Source: Kitasatospora sp. CB01950
GTDB lineage: Bacteria > Actinomycetota > Actinomycetes > Streptomycetales > Streptomycetaceae
Assembly (NCBI RefSeq): GCF_001905465.1
Contig: NZ_LISX01000012.1
Coordinates: forward strand, 1 to 64,000
Direction of reading: 5' to 3'
DNA length: 64,000 bases
In this document: piece by piece, positions 8,089 through 17,211 of the stretch
Position numbering within the stretch: the stretch's first letter is position 1
Layout of the letters: each line of letters opens with the position of its first letter
The notes under the pieces: model-generated
What the model saw: the letters and a program-made list of their open reading frames with translations, nothing else
Databases searched by the model: none
What the model was told of the DNA's origin: nothing
Program-made: the position numbers and the translations under genes

Positions 8089-10371
8089 TTACTTGAGGCC
8101 GGTGTCCAGGGCGTTCATCAGGGTGCCGGAGGGGGTGTCGCCGGACATTTCCCAGACCATGGCGCCGAGGAGGTTCTTGGACTTGAGCCAGGCGGTCTTC
8201 CGGTCGATGGACCAGGCGTCGTCGAAGGTCCACCACTGGCCGCCGTTGCCGGTGTAGGCGTAGGTGGAGACGGACACCGGGTCGTGGTAGACGGTCAGGT
8301 TGGGGACGGACGTGATGAGGTTGTTGTAGCCGCGGGTGCCGGCCTCCTCGGCGAACTGGCCGGGGGCTGCGCCGCCGGCGGCCTGCCAGGCGCCGTGGGC
8401 ACCGCCGTCGGTGACGTTCTGCCAGCCGCGCCCGTAGAAGGGGAAGCCGATGGTGAGCTTGCGGGGGTTGACGCCGGCGTCGAGGTAGGTGGTGACGGCG
8501 TTCTCGACGGAGAAGTGGAACGGGTAGGGGTCGGTGGGGTCGGTGTGGAGGTTGGCCTGCTGGCCGGTGCGGTTGGGCTCCCAGGAGTTGTCGGAGCCGG
8601 AGCCGTGGAAGTCGTAGCCCTGGACGTTGGCGATGTCGAGGGACTGGAAGATCTTCGAGAGGTCCCAGCCCTGGCCGATCTTGGCGGGGTCGGCGGGGGT
8701 GAAGGCGGTGAGCAGCTTGTGGGAGCCGCCGAGGGCGTCGAGCTGGCGGCGGAACTCGGCGAGCAGCAGGGTCAGGTTGTCCTTGTCGGCGGCGGAGTAG
8801 TGGTTGCCGGGGTGGCCGTCCGCGGAGCCGGGCCACTCCCAGTCGATGTCGATGCCGTCGAAGATGCCCGCTGCGGTGCCGGGGCCGCCCGCGCCGTTGT
8901 AGGAGGGCAGGTTGCCCTTGATCCAGACGTCGATGCAGGAGGAGACGAGCTTCTTGCGGGAGGCGTCGGTGGCGGCGGCGTCGGAGAAGAACTTGGAGTA
9001 CGTCCAGCCGCCGAGCGAGACCACCACCTTGAGGTTGGGGTACTTGGCCTTGAGCTTCTTCAGCTGGTTGAGGTTGCCGCGCAGCGGTGACCAGCCGTCG
9101 TCGGCGACGCCGTCCACGGACTGGGCGGCGCTCATCGGACGGGCGTAGTCGGCGTCCGCGTCGCCCGCGCCGGTGCCCTGCTCGGGGTCCTCGGGGTCGG
9201 AGGTGGTGCCCTTGGTGACGCCCGCCAGGCAGGTCAGGTTGACCGGGTCGATGTTCTCGAAGGCGTAGTTGATGACGTCGAGCTTGGCGGCGCTGCCGGA
9301 GGTGTCGAGGTTCTTGACGAAGTACTGGCGCCCGTAGATGCCCCACTGGACGAAGTAGCCGACCCGTGAGTACTTTCCGGGGCCGGCGAGGTCGCCGGTG
9401 GTGACGGTGAGGGCGTTGGAGGCGGGGGAGTTGTTGTCGGCGGCGTCCCGGGCCTTGACCGTGAAGGTGTACGGGGTGGCGGGGGAGAGCTGTCCGACGG
9501 TGGCCGTGGTGGTGGTGACGGTCTGGACGAGGGCGGCGCCCTGGTAGACGTCGTAGGCGGCGACCCGCTTGTTGTCGGTGGCGGCGTCCCAGGCGAGCGA
9601 GACGCCGGTGGAGGTGGTGCCGGTGGAGCGCAGGTTGCCCGGGGCGGTCGGCGGCACGGTGTCGGTGGCCGGGTCGACGGTGGAGAAGAACACCGGGGTG
9701 CTGAGCGGGCCGGTGTTGCCGCGGGTGTCCTTGGCGCGGACGTTCAGGGTGTACGTGGTGGCCGGGGTCAGGCCGGTGAGCGTGGTGGACAGGCCGGTGG
9801 CGGAGCCGAGGACCGTCGAGCCGTTGAGGATGTCGTACGAGGCGACGGGGAAGTCGCCCTTGCTCGCCGCCGTCCAGCCGAGCGAGATGGTGTGGGCGGT
9901 GGCGTCGACCGGAGTCGGGGCGCCGGGCGCGGTCGGCGGGACGTCCGGGGTGCCGTCGCACTTGTCGCCGTTGACGCGGCAGTTGAGCGGCGCGGTGATC
10001 GGGCCGTTGCCGATGAACCAGAAGCTGTACGGCTCGGTGGAGCCGTTCGCGGGCACCGTCGCGTTGTAGTACGCGTTGGTGGCGACGACGTGGCTGCCGG
10101 TGGTGGTGGCCGTGCCGTTGTAGGTGCCGGTCATGGTGACGCCGGAGGGCAGGTCGAACTCGAGCGTCCAGCCGTTGACGGCGGTCGCGTTCGGGTTCTT
10201 GACGACGAACGTGCCCTTCCACCAGGAACCGTAGTTGTCGCCGGTGAAGGTGGCGGTGAGCTTGGCCGCGGCGTGCGCGGGGGTGGCGGCGAGCAGGGCG
10301 ATCGGCAGGGCGAGCGTGGCGAGCAGGGCCAGCAGTCTGGCCCGGAGGCGTTGCCTGGAGCGGACGTGCAT
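8089..10371 (-). CDS. Secreted GH18 chitinase with CBM2 and two Fn3 domains
   Basis: An extracellular chitinase of 760 residues hydrolysing beta-1,4-GlcNAc linkages. The order is: signal peptide (about 1-32, ending PAHAAA), a CBM2-type carbohydrate-binding module (about 33-140, TATFTGDNYGSWWKG... with NGW and GNGP motifs), two fibronectin type III domains (about 150-240 and 245-340), and a GH18 barrel (about 345-760). The catalytic DxDxE is D508-I-D510-W-E512. SLGGW and the WEMSGD end are also typical. ATG 10371 is chosen because GGAGTACCG lies just before it and the signal peptide starts there; the frame is open further upstream only through the promoter. Induction by chitin via DasR-type control is inferred from the promoter. 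Confidence 0.95.
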   Translation of the reverse strand: MHVRSRQRLRARLLALLATLALPIALLAATPAHAAAKLTATFTGDNYGSWWKGTFVVKNPNATAVNGWTLEFDLPSGVTMTGTYNGTATTTGSHVVATNAYYNATVPANGSTEPYSFWFIGNGPITAPLNCRVNGDKCDGTPDVPPTAPGAPTPVDATAHTISLGWTAASKGDFPVASYDILNGSTVLGSATGLSTTLTGLTPATTYTLNVRAKDTRGNTGPLSTPVFFSTVDPATDTVPPTAPGNLRSTGTTSTGVSLAWDAATDNKRVAAYDVYQGAALVQTVTTTTATVGQLSPATPYTFTVKARDAADNNSPASNALTVTTGDLAGPGKYSRVGYFVQWGIYGRQYFVKNLDTSGSAAKLDVINYAFENIDPVNLTCLAGVTKGTTSDPEDPEQGTGAGDADADYARPMSAAQSVDGVADDGWSPLRGNLNQLKKLKAKYPNLKVVVSLGGWTYSKFFSDAAATDASRKKLVSSCIDVWIKGNLPSYNGAGGPGTAAGIFDGIDIDWEWPGSADGHPGNHYSAADKDNLTLLLAEFRRQLDALGGSHKLLTAFTPADPAKIGQGWDLSKIFQSLDIANVQGYDFHGSGSDNSWEPNRTGQQANLHTDPTDPYPFHFSVENAVTTYLDAGVNPRKLTIGFPFYGRGWQNVTDGGAHGAWQAAGGAAPGQFAEEAGTRGYNNLITSVPNLTVYHDPVSVSTYAYTGNGGQWWTFDDAWSIDRKTAWLKSKNLLGAMVWEMSGDTPSGTLMNALDTGLK

Positions 10372-10431
10372 CGGTACTCCCTGTCTGGTGTGGGGGATTC
10401 CGTACAGGGGTGCCCGGGAGCCGGCAACAGG

Positions 10432-10473
10432 AGGGTAAGTGGACTGGACCAACTCGTCAACAGGTCTATACCT
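10432..10473 (-). promoter_or_regulatory. Chitinase promoter with paired 12-bp repeats (DasR-type)
   Basis: On the minus strand the order is AGGTATAGACCT (10473-10462), -35 TTGACG (10460-10455), TGGTCCAGTCCA (10451-10440) inside the spacer, and -10 TACCCT (10437-10432), spacer 17 bp. Streptomyces chitinase promoters are known to carry such 12-bp repeats around -35, related to the DasR site ACTGGTCTAGACCACT. The match is visible; DasR binding is inferred. Confidence 0.78.
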
Positions 10474-10543
10474 GAACGGAGTTGACGGCGCGGCCCGGCG
10501 CATGATCCACCCGGTGTCGGCGCCGGCTGGCAGGATCGCGGGC

Positions 10544-11182
10544 ATGGGACTCGATGTGATGGTCGGTGCGTTGATCGACGCCGAACAGGACACCGCGGAC
10601 TGGTTCCGCGAGGAGTGCGCGACGATACGCGCGGTGCTGGAGCGCGAGGGCCTGCCGGGCTGGCGGGAACCGGAGACCGGCGAGCAGTTCTGCGACCGGG
10701 TGTGGGGCTACTCGGGGCTGCACACGCTGCGCCGCGTCGCCGTGCACCTGGCGACCAAGGGGCAGCTGCCCGAGCCACTGGAGGACGGCCGGCGCGCCAC
10801 CGACGACGAGCTGTTGAGGGAGGCGTACTTCGACGTGCCGGACGACCCGCCGGGCCCGTTCGACCACCTGGTGCACCACTCGGACTGCGAGGGCTACTAC
10901 GTCCCGGTGGACTTCGGGCCGGTGCTGGTCGACGAGGAGCTGTCCGGCGGCTCGCTCGGCTCCTCGGTGCGGTTGCTGGCGGAGCTGAAGGCGCTCGCCG
11001 AGGCGCTCGGGCTGCCGGAGGACCTGGACCCGGACTCCGAGGAGGTCTCCGACGCCTGCGACGGCCCCGCCCCGGACGCCGAGGGCTGGCGGCGCTACGG
11101 CACCGAGTCGTTCATCTGCCTGCAGCTGATGCGGGCGGCCCGGCACTCGGTGGCGACCGGCGCGGTGATGGCGTTCTGCTGA
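10544..11182 (+). CDS. Hypothetical acidic protein, 212 aa
   Basis: An unrecognised, acidic, soluble protein with no signal peptide or membrane segment. It has helical N-terminal residues, a central PFDHLVHHSDCEGYYVP segment with a His-His and Cys, and a C-terminal helix. The start ATG 10544 is used because the in-frame sequence upstream (10439-10543) overlaps the chitinase promoter and is not protein-like. It ends 7 bases before the convergent regulator gene. Role unknown. Confidence 0.7.
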   Translation: MGLDVMVGALIDAEQDTADWFREECATIRAVLEREGLPGWREPETGEQFCDRVWGYSGLHTLRRVAVHLATKGQLPEPLEDGRRATDDELLREAYFDVPDDPPGPFDHLVHHSDCEGYYVPVDFGPVLVDEELSGGSLGSSVRLLAELKALAEALGLPEDLDPDSEEVSDACDGPAPDAEGWRRYGTESFICLQLMRAARHSVATGAVMAFC

Positions 11183-11189
11183 GCGGCCG

Positions 11190-12176
11190 TCAGGGCCCGA
11201 CCAGCTGGTCGGCGAGCGGGCTGCGCGCGTACAGCACCAGCCGGCCGTACCGGGCGCGGGTGACCAGGCGGGTGGCGTGCAGCACGGCGAGGTGCTGGCT
11301 GACCGCGCCCGGGGTGACGCCCAGGCGGCGGGCCAACTCGGTGGTGGCGGTGGGTTCCTGGAGCAGGGCGAGCAGGCGGGCCTTGGGCGCGCCGAGCAGC
11401 TGTTCCAGGGCCTGCGGTGCGGGTGGCGGGTCGACGGGCCCGGTCAGATTGCCCTGGCCGCGTGCCAGGTAGCTGATCGACGGGGTCAGGTCGGGGCCGA
11501 TCGCGGTGATCGCGCCGCGCGCGAAGCAGGTCGGCAGCAGGGCCAGGCCGCGCCGGTCCACCCGGATGTCCTGGTCGCCGTCGCCCCAGTTGCGGTCGAT
11601 GGTCAGCACGCCGTCCGTCCAGTGCAGCCGGTGGTCGAGGTCGGCGAACAGGGCCGCCGCGCCGCGTTCGGCCAGCACCCGGGAGCGGTGCACGATGTCG
11701 GCGTGCAGCACCGAGCGGGCGCGCGGCCACCAGGCGGGCTCCAGGACCTGCGTCCAGTACTGCTCCAGGGCGTCGGCGATGTCCCCGATCAGCTCCGCCG
11801 GGCGGTCGGCGAAGGACGCCAGCAGCGGCGGCACCGCGCGGTCGTGCGGCAGGAAGGTGACGGCGAACTCGTGCCGCAGCCGGGCCGGTTCGAAGGCGCG
11901 GACGACGGCCAGCTCGGCCCGGAAGTCCGGGAACGGGACGCTCGGGCGGGGCGTCAGGAAGTCCGGCACGTACTTGTTGCTCGCGATCAGGGCGCGCAGC
12001 AGCGGCGCGGCCGGCAGCGCCTCGAAGGCGGGGCGCATCGCCTCGAACGCCGCGCCGTGCGGGTACTGGCCCGGGTGGGTCCACATCCGCAGGCTGAGCA
12101 CCGTCTCCTGGAGCGGCGAGCAGGCGAAGTACGTGGCGGCCAGATCGGCCAGGCCCAGCCGGAACCGCAGCACCAT
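11190..12176 (-). CDS. ArsR-type winged-helix regulator with DUF5937 domain
   Basis: A 328-residue transcription regulator. Residues 1-240 match the DUF5937 pattern (opening MVLRFRLGLADLAATYFACSPLQE), and residues 255-325 are an ArsR winged helix with TTELARRLGVTPGAVSQHLAVLH as the recognition helix-turn-helix. No metal-binding cysteines of the classic ArsR type are seen. The gene is divergent from the MFS transporter at 12260 with only 83 bases between, the usual layout for a local repressor of an exporter. Confidence 0.85.
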   Translation of the reverse strand: MVLRFRLGLADLAATYFACSPLQETVLSLRMWTHPGQYPHGAAFEAMRPAFEALPAAPLLRALIASNKYVPDFLTPRPSVPFPDFRAELAVVRAFEPARLRHEFAVTFLPHDRAVPPLLASFADRPAELIGDIADALEQYWTQVLEPAWWPRARSVLHADIVHRSRVLAERGAAALFADLDHRLHWTDGVLTIDRNWGDGDQDIRVDRRGLALLPTCFARGAITAIGPDLTPSISYLARGQGNLTGPVDPPPAPQALEQLLGAPKARLLALLQEPTATTELARRLGVTPGAVSQHLAVLHATRLVTRARYGRLVLYARSPLADQLVGP

Positions 12177-12259
12177 GGTGTTCCCCCTGTTCGGGCCGGT
12201 GGATTCAGGCCCGGGCTAAATCAATACCACGGCCGCTCCGCACCCGGTCTGATCAGGTC

Positions 12260-13519
12260 ATGACCGCCACTGAACTCGCGGCCGACGAGGCCGCGTTGCC
12301 CAGCCATGCCCGAAAGAGCCGGTTCGCCCGGCTGCTGCCCCAGGACCCGGTGCTGCGCCGGCTGTCCGTGATCACCCTGATCAACACGGCCGGCAACGGC
12401 CTCTCGATGACCCTGTCCGTGCTGTTCTTCACCCGCATCCTGGGCTTCGGGGTCGCGCAGGTCGGCGTGGTGCTGACGGTCGCCGGGGCGTTCGGGCTGG
12501 CGGCGGGCGTGCCGGCGGGCCGGCTGTCCGACCGGTTCGGGCCCAAGCCGGTGCTGGTGGTGCTGCTGGTGGTCCAGGGGGTGTGCGCGGTCGGGTACGT
12601 GCTGGTGCACGACCTGGCGGTGTTCGCGGCGCTGGCCTGCCTGCTGGCCGCGGCCGACCGGGGAGGCTCGGCGGTGCGCGGCGCGCTGTTCGCCGAGGTG
12701 CTGCCGGTGGACGGCCGGGTCGCGGGGCGGGCCTACCTGCGCTCGGTCACCAACGTCGGCATCTCGCTGGGCACCGTCGGGGCCGCGCTGGTGCTCCAAC
12801 TCGACACCCGCGGCGCGTACTTGACGGCGCTGCTGGTCGACGGCGCGACGTACGGCGTGATCGCGGTGATGTACCTGCTGCTGGTGCGCCTTCCGCCGCG
12901 CACCGCCGAACAGGCCGCGAGGACCAAGGCCGAGGGCGGCGTCAGGGCGGTGCTGCGGGACGGCCGCTACCTGGCGATGACCGGCCTGAACGCGGTGATC
13001 ACGCTGCAGTTCGTGATGATCGAGGTCGGGGTGCCGCTGTGGGTGGTGCGGGAGACCGACGCGCCGCGCTGGATGGTGGCCGGCGCCCTGCTGGTGAACA
13101 CCGCGCTGGTGATCGCCCTCCAGGTCCGGGCCACCCGGGGCACCGAGGAGGTCGGCGCGGCCGCCCGGATCTTCCGCCGGGGCGCGCTGCTGGTGGCCGG
13201 CTCCTGCGCGGTGCTGGCGCTGGCCGCCGGCCTGCCCGGCTGGGCGGCGGCGCTGGTGATCGCCGCCGGCGTCGGACTCCAGGCGCTCGGCGAGGTGTAC
13301 AGCCAGGCCGGCGCGTGGGCGCTCGGCTACGACCTGGCGAAGGAGCACGCGCACGGCACCTACCAGGGCGTCTTCAACACCGGCATGTCGGCCGCGATGA
13401 TGGTCGGCCCGGTGCTGATCACCTCGGTGGTGATCGCCCACGGCCCGTCCGGCTGGCTGCTGCTGGGCGCGCTGTTCGCGGCCGCGGGCGTCGGCATGAC
13501 GATGCTGGTGCGCCGCTGA
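12260..13519 (+). CDS. MFS transporter
   Basis: A 419-residue major facilitator of about 12 membrane segments. The loop 2-3 motif A is present as GRLSDRFGPKP (about residues 85-95), typical of drug/proton antiporters. ATG 12260 closely follows CAGGTC. The divergent ArsR/DUF5937 gene probably controls it. Substrate not deducible; efflux of a small molecule is the likeliest role. Confidence 0.88.
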   Translation: MTATELAADEAALPSHARKSRFARLLPQDPVLRRLSVITLINTAGNGLSMTLSVLFFTRILGFGVAQVGVVLTVAGAFGLAAGVPAGRLSDRFGPKPVLVVLLVVQGVCAVGYVLVHDLAVFAALACLLAAADRGGSAVRGALFAEVLPVDGRVAGRAYLRSVTNVGISLGTVGAALVLQLDTRGAYLTALLVDGATYGVIAVMYLLLVRLPPRTAEQAARTKAEGGVRAVLRDGRYLAMTGLNAVITLQFVMIEVGVPLWVVRETDAPRWMVAGALLVNTALVIALQVRATRGTEEVGAAARIFRRGALLVAGSCAVLALAAGLPGWAAALVIAAGVGLQALGEVYSQAGAWALGYDLAKEHAHGTYQGVFNTGMSAAMMVGPVLITSVVIAHGPSGWLLLGALFAAAGVGMTMLVRR

Positions 13520-13602
13520 GCAGTGCGGTCGCAACGGCGCGCGGGCGACGTGCGGCGCGTACGGCGAGCGGCGCAGGGGCGACGGGCGGTTCGGGGGCGA
13601 CG

Positions 13603-13640
13603 GGCGGCGCGGGTGACGAGGGTCCGTCACCCGCGCCGCC
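13603..13640. terminator. Strong hairpin terminator between convergent genes
   Basis: A perfect 16-bp stem (13603-13618 with 13625-13640) with a 6-base loop lies between the MFS gene and the convergent GH19 gene. Confidence 0.85.
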
Positions 13641-13646
13641 GGCGGG

Positions 13647-14813
13647 TCAGCAGCTCAGGTTCGAGCCGGTCGGGACGCCGAGGACGGACGTGAAGTTGGT
13701 GTACGCGTTGATCCGGCTCTGGACCTGGGCGGGGTTGCCGCCGTTGCACTCCAGCGAGCCGTTGATGGAGCGGATGGTCTCGCCGAAGCCCTTGCCGTTG
13801 ACCATGGCGTTGTGGGCGGTCATGGTGCCCGGGCCGTTCTGCGTCATCCAGTACCAGATGCCGGTCTTCCAGGCGACGGCCGCGTCGGTCTGCACCAGGT
13901 TCGGGTTGTGCAGCAGGTCGATGCCGAGCGCGTCGCCCGCCGCCTTGTAGTTGAAGTTCCAGCTCAGCTGGATCGGGCCGCGCCCGTAGTAGGCGGCCTG
14001 GCCGGCCGGGCAGCCGTAGGGCTGGGAAGTGTCGCAGTAATGCGGGTAGTTGGCGGTGTTCTGCTCGACGACGTACACCAGCCCGCCGGTCTCGTGGTTG
14101 ATGTTGGCGAGGAACGCCGCCGCTTCCTGCTTCTTCACGGTGTCGGAGCCGGTGCCCGCGAACGCCGGGTAGGCGTTCAGCGCCGCGACCAGGCCGCTGT
14201 ACGTGTAGAACGGGTTCCGGCTCGGGAACATCTGGTTGAACTGGGCCTCGGAGACCACGAATCCGCCCGGGTTGGGGCTGGTGCTCGTGCTGGTGCTCGG
14301 GCTCGGCGAGGGCTGGTCGGTGCCGCAGGTGTTGTACGGGCTCCAGTACCAGGTGGAGATCGTCGGGTCGTAGCCCGGGTTGTCGTGGGTGGCGATGTAG
14401 AACTGGCCGTTGGGCGCGTACCGGACCACCGTGCCGGTGGTGTACTGGGTGCCCGCGATCCAGGTCTGGAAGGCGCAGACCGTGCCGGTGGGGGTCGGGC
14501 TCGGGCTCGGCGTGGTGCCGCCACCGGTGCCGCAGGCGCCCTGGTCGGCCCAGACGCCGGTGCCGGCGGTGCTCGGCGTCTCGCCCTGGGTCCACCACTT
14601 GGCGTTCCAGTTGTGGCCGTTGTAGGAGGCGGCAGTGCCGCCGGTGTACACCTGCGAGGCCGAGTAGGGGCTCGCGCAGGCGGTGGCGGCGGTGGAGGAG
14701 GTCGGCAGCATGACCGCCAGGCCGGTGGCGGCCAGCGCACCGGTCAGCAGGGCGGCGATCCGGCCGCGGGCGGTGCCGGTGCGGCGGTGGGAGATGGTTC
14801 GGGTGGGGGGCAT
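13647..14813 (-). CDS. Secreted GH19 chitinase with two chitin-binding modules
   Basis: An extracellular chitinase of 388 residues. A signal peptide (about 1-46, ending STAATA) is followed by a CBM5/12-type module (about 47-97, ending ADQGACG), a Ser/Pro/Thr linker, a second aromatic-rich module (about 110-155), another S/T/P linker, and the GH19 domain (about 175-388). The catalytic acid is E241 in NINHETGG and the second glutamate E250 in VVEQN. YYGRGPIQLSWN is the family signature. ATG 14811-14813 has AAGGAG at ideal spacing. GH19 and GH18 enzymes act together on chitin, and both genes share an operator type, suggesting joint induction. Confidence 0.95.
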   Translation of the reverse strand: MPPTRTISHRRTGTARGRIAALLTGALAATGLAVMLPTSSTAATACASPYSASQVYTGGTAASYNGHNWNAKWWTQGETPSTAGTGVWADQGACGTGGGTTPSPSPTPTGTVCAFQTWIAGTQYTTGTVVRYAPNGQFYIATHDNPGYDPTISTWYWSPYNTCGTDQPSPSPSTSTSTSPNPGGFVVSEAQFNQMFPSRNPFYTYSGLVAALNAYPAFAGTGSDTVKKQEAAAFLANINHETGGLVYVVEQNTANYPHYCDTSQPYGCPAGQAAYYGRGPIQLSWNFNYKAAGDALGIDLLHNPNLVQTDAAVAWKTGIWYWMTQNGPGTMTAHNAMVNGKGFGETIRSINGSLECNGGNPAQVQSRINAYTNFTSVLGVPTGSNLSC

Positions 14814-14853
14814 CGGCCACTCCTTGTGGGGGGAACGAGCGGTGTGCCATGCA

Positions 14854-14897
14854 CTCAAGCCAGGTTGGCTGTTAAGTGTCAATAGGTCTAGACCTTA
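14854..14897 (-). promoter_or_regulatory. GH19 chitinase promoter with perfect AGGTCTAGACCT palindrome
   Basis: The 12-bp palindrome AGGTCTAGACCT (14884-14895) touches a consensus -35 TTGACA (minus strand, 14882-14877). The -10 is weak (TTGAGT, 14858-14853, spacer 18). A second small inverted repeat AGCCA-GGT-TGGCT (14858-14870) sits in the spacer. The palindrome matches the core of the Streptomyces DasR operator; binding is inferred. Confidence 0.8.
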
Positions 14898-15010
14898 AGG
14901 GAATTGAGACTGTGTACGACATATCGGGTACTGGTCAGTAGACCCGGTGTCGTGCCAGGGTGCAGGCGGAGACCGTCCGACCCACCCTCAGCCGGAAGGC
15001 AGACCGCCCG

Positions 15011-15775
15011 ATGACCAGCGAAGCCCCCCTCCTGCGGCGCAGCACCGCCGACGCCGTCGCCACCCTCGAACTCGACTCCCCGCACAACCGCAACGCCCTC
15101 TCCACCCGGCTGATGGCCGAACTCACCCGGGGCCTCGCCGACGCCGCCGCCGACCCCGACGTCCGCGCCGTCGTCCTCGGCCACACCGGCCGGGTGTTCT
15201 GCGCCGGCGCCGACCTCTCCGAGGCCACCGGCGACGACCCCACCGTCGGACCGCGCGGCCTGGTCGCCCTGCAGCGCGCCATCGTCGACTGCCCCAAGCC
15301 CGTCATCGCCCGCCTCGACGGCCACGTCCGGGCCGGCGGACTCGGCCTGGTCGGCGCCTGCGACCTCGCCGTCGCCGGACCCGCCTGCACCTTCGCCTTC
15401 ACCGAGGCCCGCCTCGGCCTCGCCCCCGCCGTCATCTCGCTGCCGCTGCGCCCCAAGCTGGAACCGCGCGCCGCCGCCCGCTACTACCTGACCGGCGAGA
15501 CCTTCGACTCTGCCGAGGCCGCCCGGATCGGCCTGGTCACCGAGGCCGCCGACGACACCGGCACCGCGCTGAAGACGATCCTGGACGCGCTGCGGCTGTG
15601 CTCGCCGCAGGGCCTCGCCGAGTCCAAGCAGCTCGCCAACGCCGCCGTCCGGGAGTCCTTCGAGCGGCACACCGAGGAGCTGGTCGCGCAGTCCGCGCGG
15701 CTGTTCGGCTCCGAGGAGGCGCAGGAGGGCATGCGGGCGTTCCTGGAGAAGCGGCCCGCGCGCTGGGTGCGCTGA
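15011..15775 (+). CDS. Enoyl-CoA hydratase/isomerase family protein
   Basis: A 254-residue crotonase-fold enzyme acting on enoyl-CoA thioesters. Visible motifs are LDSPHNRNALS at about 20-30, the first oxyanion segment FCAGADLSE (about 64-72), and the second GGLGLVGACDLAVA (about 108-121). The catalytic-loop region EARLGLAPAVIS follows. ATG 15011 is chosen over upstream in-frame codons, which run into the chitinase promoter region. It stands alone, so the pathway (fatty acid, leucine or aromatic degradation) cannot be fixed. Confidence 0.88.
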   Translation: MTSEAPLLRRSTADAVATLELDSPHNRNALSTRLMAELTRGLADAAADPDVRAVVLGHTGRVFCAGADLSEATGDDPTVGPRGLVALQRAIVDCPKPVIARLDGHVRAGGLGLVGACDLAVAGPACTFAFTEARLGLAPAVISLPLRPKLEPRAAARYYLTGETFDSAEAARIGLVTEAADDTGTALKTILDALRLCSPQGLAESKQLANAAVRESFERHTEELVAQSARLFGSEEAQEGMRAFLEKRPARWVR

Positions 15776-15861
15776 GCTGGCGGTACGTCGGAAGTTACCG
15801 GCCGGTGTGAGCTTGGTCCCGTTGCCCGTCGCGGGTCGTCGGCGGCCGATACGGTGAGCGC

Positions 15862-16629
15862 ATGTCGATCGTCCGCGCGCTGCTGGGATCCGTCCGCGAG
15901 AGGTCGCGCCGGGCGGCCGGGCGCCTGGTGCACCGGGGTTGGCGCTGGGTGCAGGACACCGGCGCCGTCAGCAACCGCAACCCCGGGCCGTACCGGTTCG
16001 GGGAACTCGGCGACGGCACCAAGCTGGCGTTCCCGCTCGGCGCGGTCTTCAACGAACAGTGGATCACCATCGGCCCGTTCTCCATCATCGGAGAACGCGT
16101 CACCATCTCGGCCGGCTTCCTGCCCGGACTCGACCTCGGCCCCGAGCCGATCGTCCGGATCGGCGGCGGCTGCGTGATCGGCCGCGGCAGCCACATCGTC
16201 GGACACCAGCAGATCGTGCTCGGCGACGACGTGTGGACCGGCCCGAACGTCTACATCACCGACCAGGCCCACGAGTACCGCGACACCGAACTGCCCATCG
16301 GCAAGCAGTGGCCGCGCAACGAACCCGTCTCGATCGGCGCGGGCTCCTGGATCGGCACCGGCGCGGTGATCCTCCCCGGCGCGCGGATCGGCCGCAACGT
16401 GGTGGTCGCCGCCAACTCCGTGGTCGCCGGCGAAGTCCCCGACTACGCCGTGGTGGCCGGCGCCCCCGCCCGCCAGGTCCGCACCTGGAACCCCGAGGAC
16501 GGCTGGCAGCCCCCCATCCGCCACGAGGCCCCCCGCCCCGTCCCCGACGGCGTCACCGCCGAACAACTCCGCGCTCTGGTCGGCTGGGACCTCCGCCTCC
16601 CCGGCGAGGACGCCGCCCCGGAGGCGTAG
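15862..16629 (+). CDS. Left-handed beta-helix acyltransferase
   Basis: A 255-residue hexapeptide-repeat protein of the LacA/NodL/CysE-like transferase group. Repeats of the [LIV]-G-x4 type run from about residue 85 to 205 (IGERVTI, IGGGCVIGRGSHIVG, IGAGSWIGTGAVILPGARIGRNVVV, then VVAGAPARQVR), with the DQAHEYRD segment supplying the likely catalytic histidine. Such proteins are trimeric and acetylate sugars or other hydroxyl/amino acceptors. A basic N-terminus (RERSRRAAGR) may contact membrane or nucleic acid. Substrate unknown. Confidence 0.85.
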   Translation: MSIVRALLGSVRERSRRAAGRLVHRGWRWVQDTGAVSNRNPGPYRFGELGDGTKLAFPLGAVFNEQWITIGPFSIIGERVTISAGFLPGLDLGPEPIVRIGGGCVIGRGSHIVGHQQIVLGDDVWTGPNVYITDQAHEYRDTELPIGKQWPRNEPVSIGAGSWIGTGAVILPGARIGRNVVVAANSVVAGEVPDYAVVAGAPARQVRTWNPEDGWQPPIRHEAPRPVPDGVTAEQLRALVGWDLRLPGEDAAPEA

Positions 16630-16687
16630 CGCCGGGGGCTCGTCCTGACCTGTCGCGGCGAGCGTCGGCACCGTGTCGGAGGGGTTG

Positions 16688-17194
16688 TCAGAGGGGGTTG
16701 GACGACGTTTCCGGGTGGACGGTCGTCCAGTGCGGGAAGCGCTGGTCCAGGACGGACCGGGCTCGGTCGAGGTCGCCGTCGACGCCGACGGCGATCGTGC
16801 CGTCGGGGGTGATCCGGGTCGAGGTGACGGTGAAGCCGTCGCCGGTGGTGCGATTCACCCAGTACCGGGTGACGAGTTGTTGCGGAGTGTGCTTGCCACT
16901 GTCGTCGGGTTGGTACATGTGAACATCGGTCAACCCTGGGAATCGCTGTTCGAGTGCCGTACGGGCCTTTGCCGGGTCGCCGCAGACGTCCACCCGATAG
17001 TGATGGCCGGCAGGGGTGACAGCGCCGGATATGCCACAGAGCGTGAATCCGTCGCCGGTCAGAGACATGATCCGCCCCTCGGTGTCCGCGGCGGGCGGAG
17101 GTGAGATGGGGGAGCCCCCACGAGTGGTACCGCATGCGGCCAGTCCCATGGTGAGGAGCACAACGGCGGCAGTACGAACGGCGGACCGGTTCAC
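16688..17194 (-). CDS. Putative lipoprotein
   Basis: A 168-residue exported lipoprotein. From GTG 17194 the protein starts VNRSAVRT with a hydrophobic stretch and lipobox LAAC (Cys about 20), then a Gly/Ser/Pro-rich linker. The rest holds two similar halves, each with a DPAKARTALEQRFPG or DLDRARSVLDQRFPH helix, suggesting an internal duplication. GTG is chosen because GAGGAG sits 5 bases upstream; an in-frame ATG at 17212 is the less likely option. It starts 17 bases after the protease stop, so the two are probably one transcript. Function unknown. Confidence 0.78.
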   Translation of the reverse strand: MNRSAVRTAAVVLLTMGLAACGTTRGGSPISPPPAADTEGRIMSLTGDGFTLCGISGAVTPAGHHYRVDVCGDPAKARTALEQRFPGLTDVHMYQPDDSGKHTPQQLVTRYWVNRTTGDGFTVTSTRITPDGTIAVGVDGDLDRARSVLDQRFPHWTTVHPETSSNPL

Positions 17195-17211
17195 GGGGGC
17201 TCCTCGATGCA

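Noticed and set aside
12177..12259. Palindrome GCCCGGGC in the regulator/MFS divergent region
   Set aside because: The core is expected by chance in such GC-rich DNA, and flanks are not symmetrical enough to call an operator.
13520..13602. GGGCGACGGGCGG-type direct repeats after the MFS gene
   Set aside because: Short low-complexity repeat with no regular spacing; only the adjacent hairpin is called.
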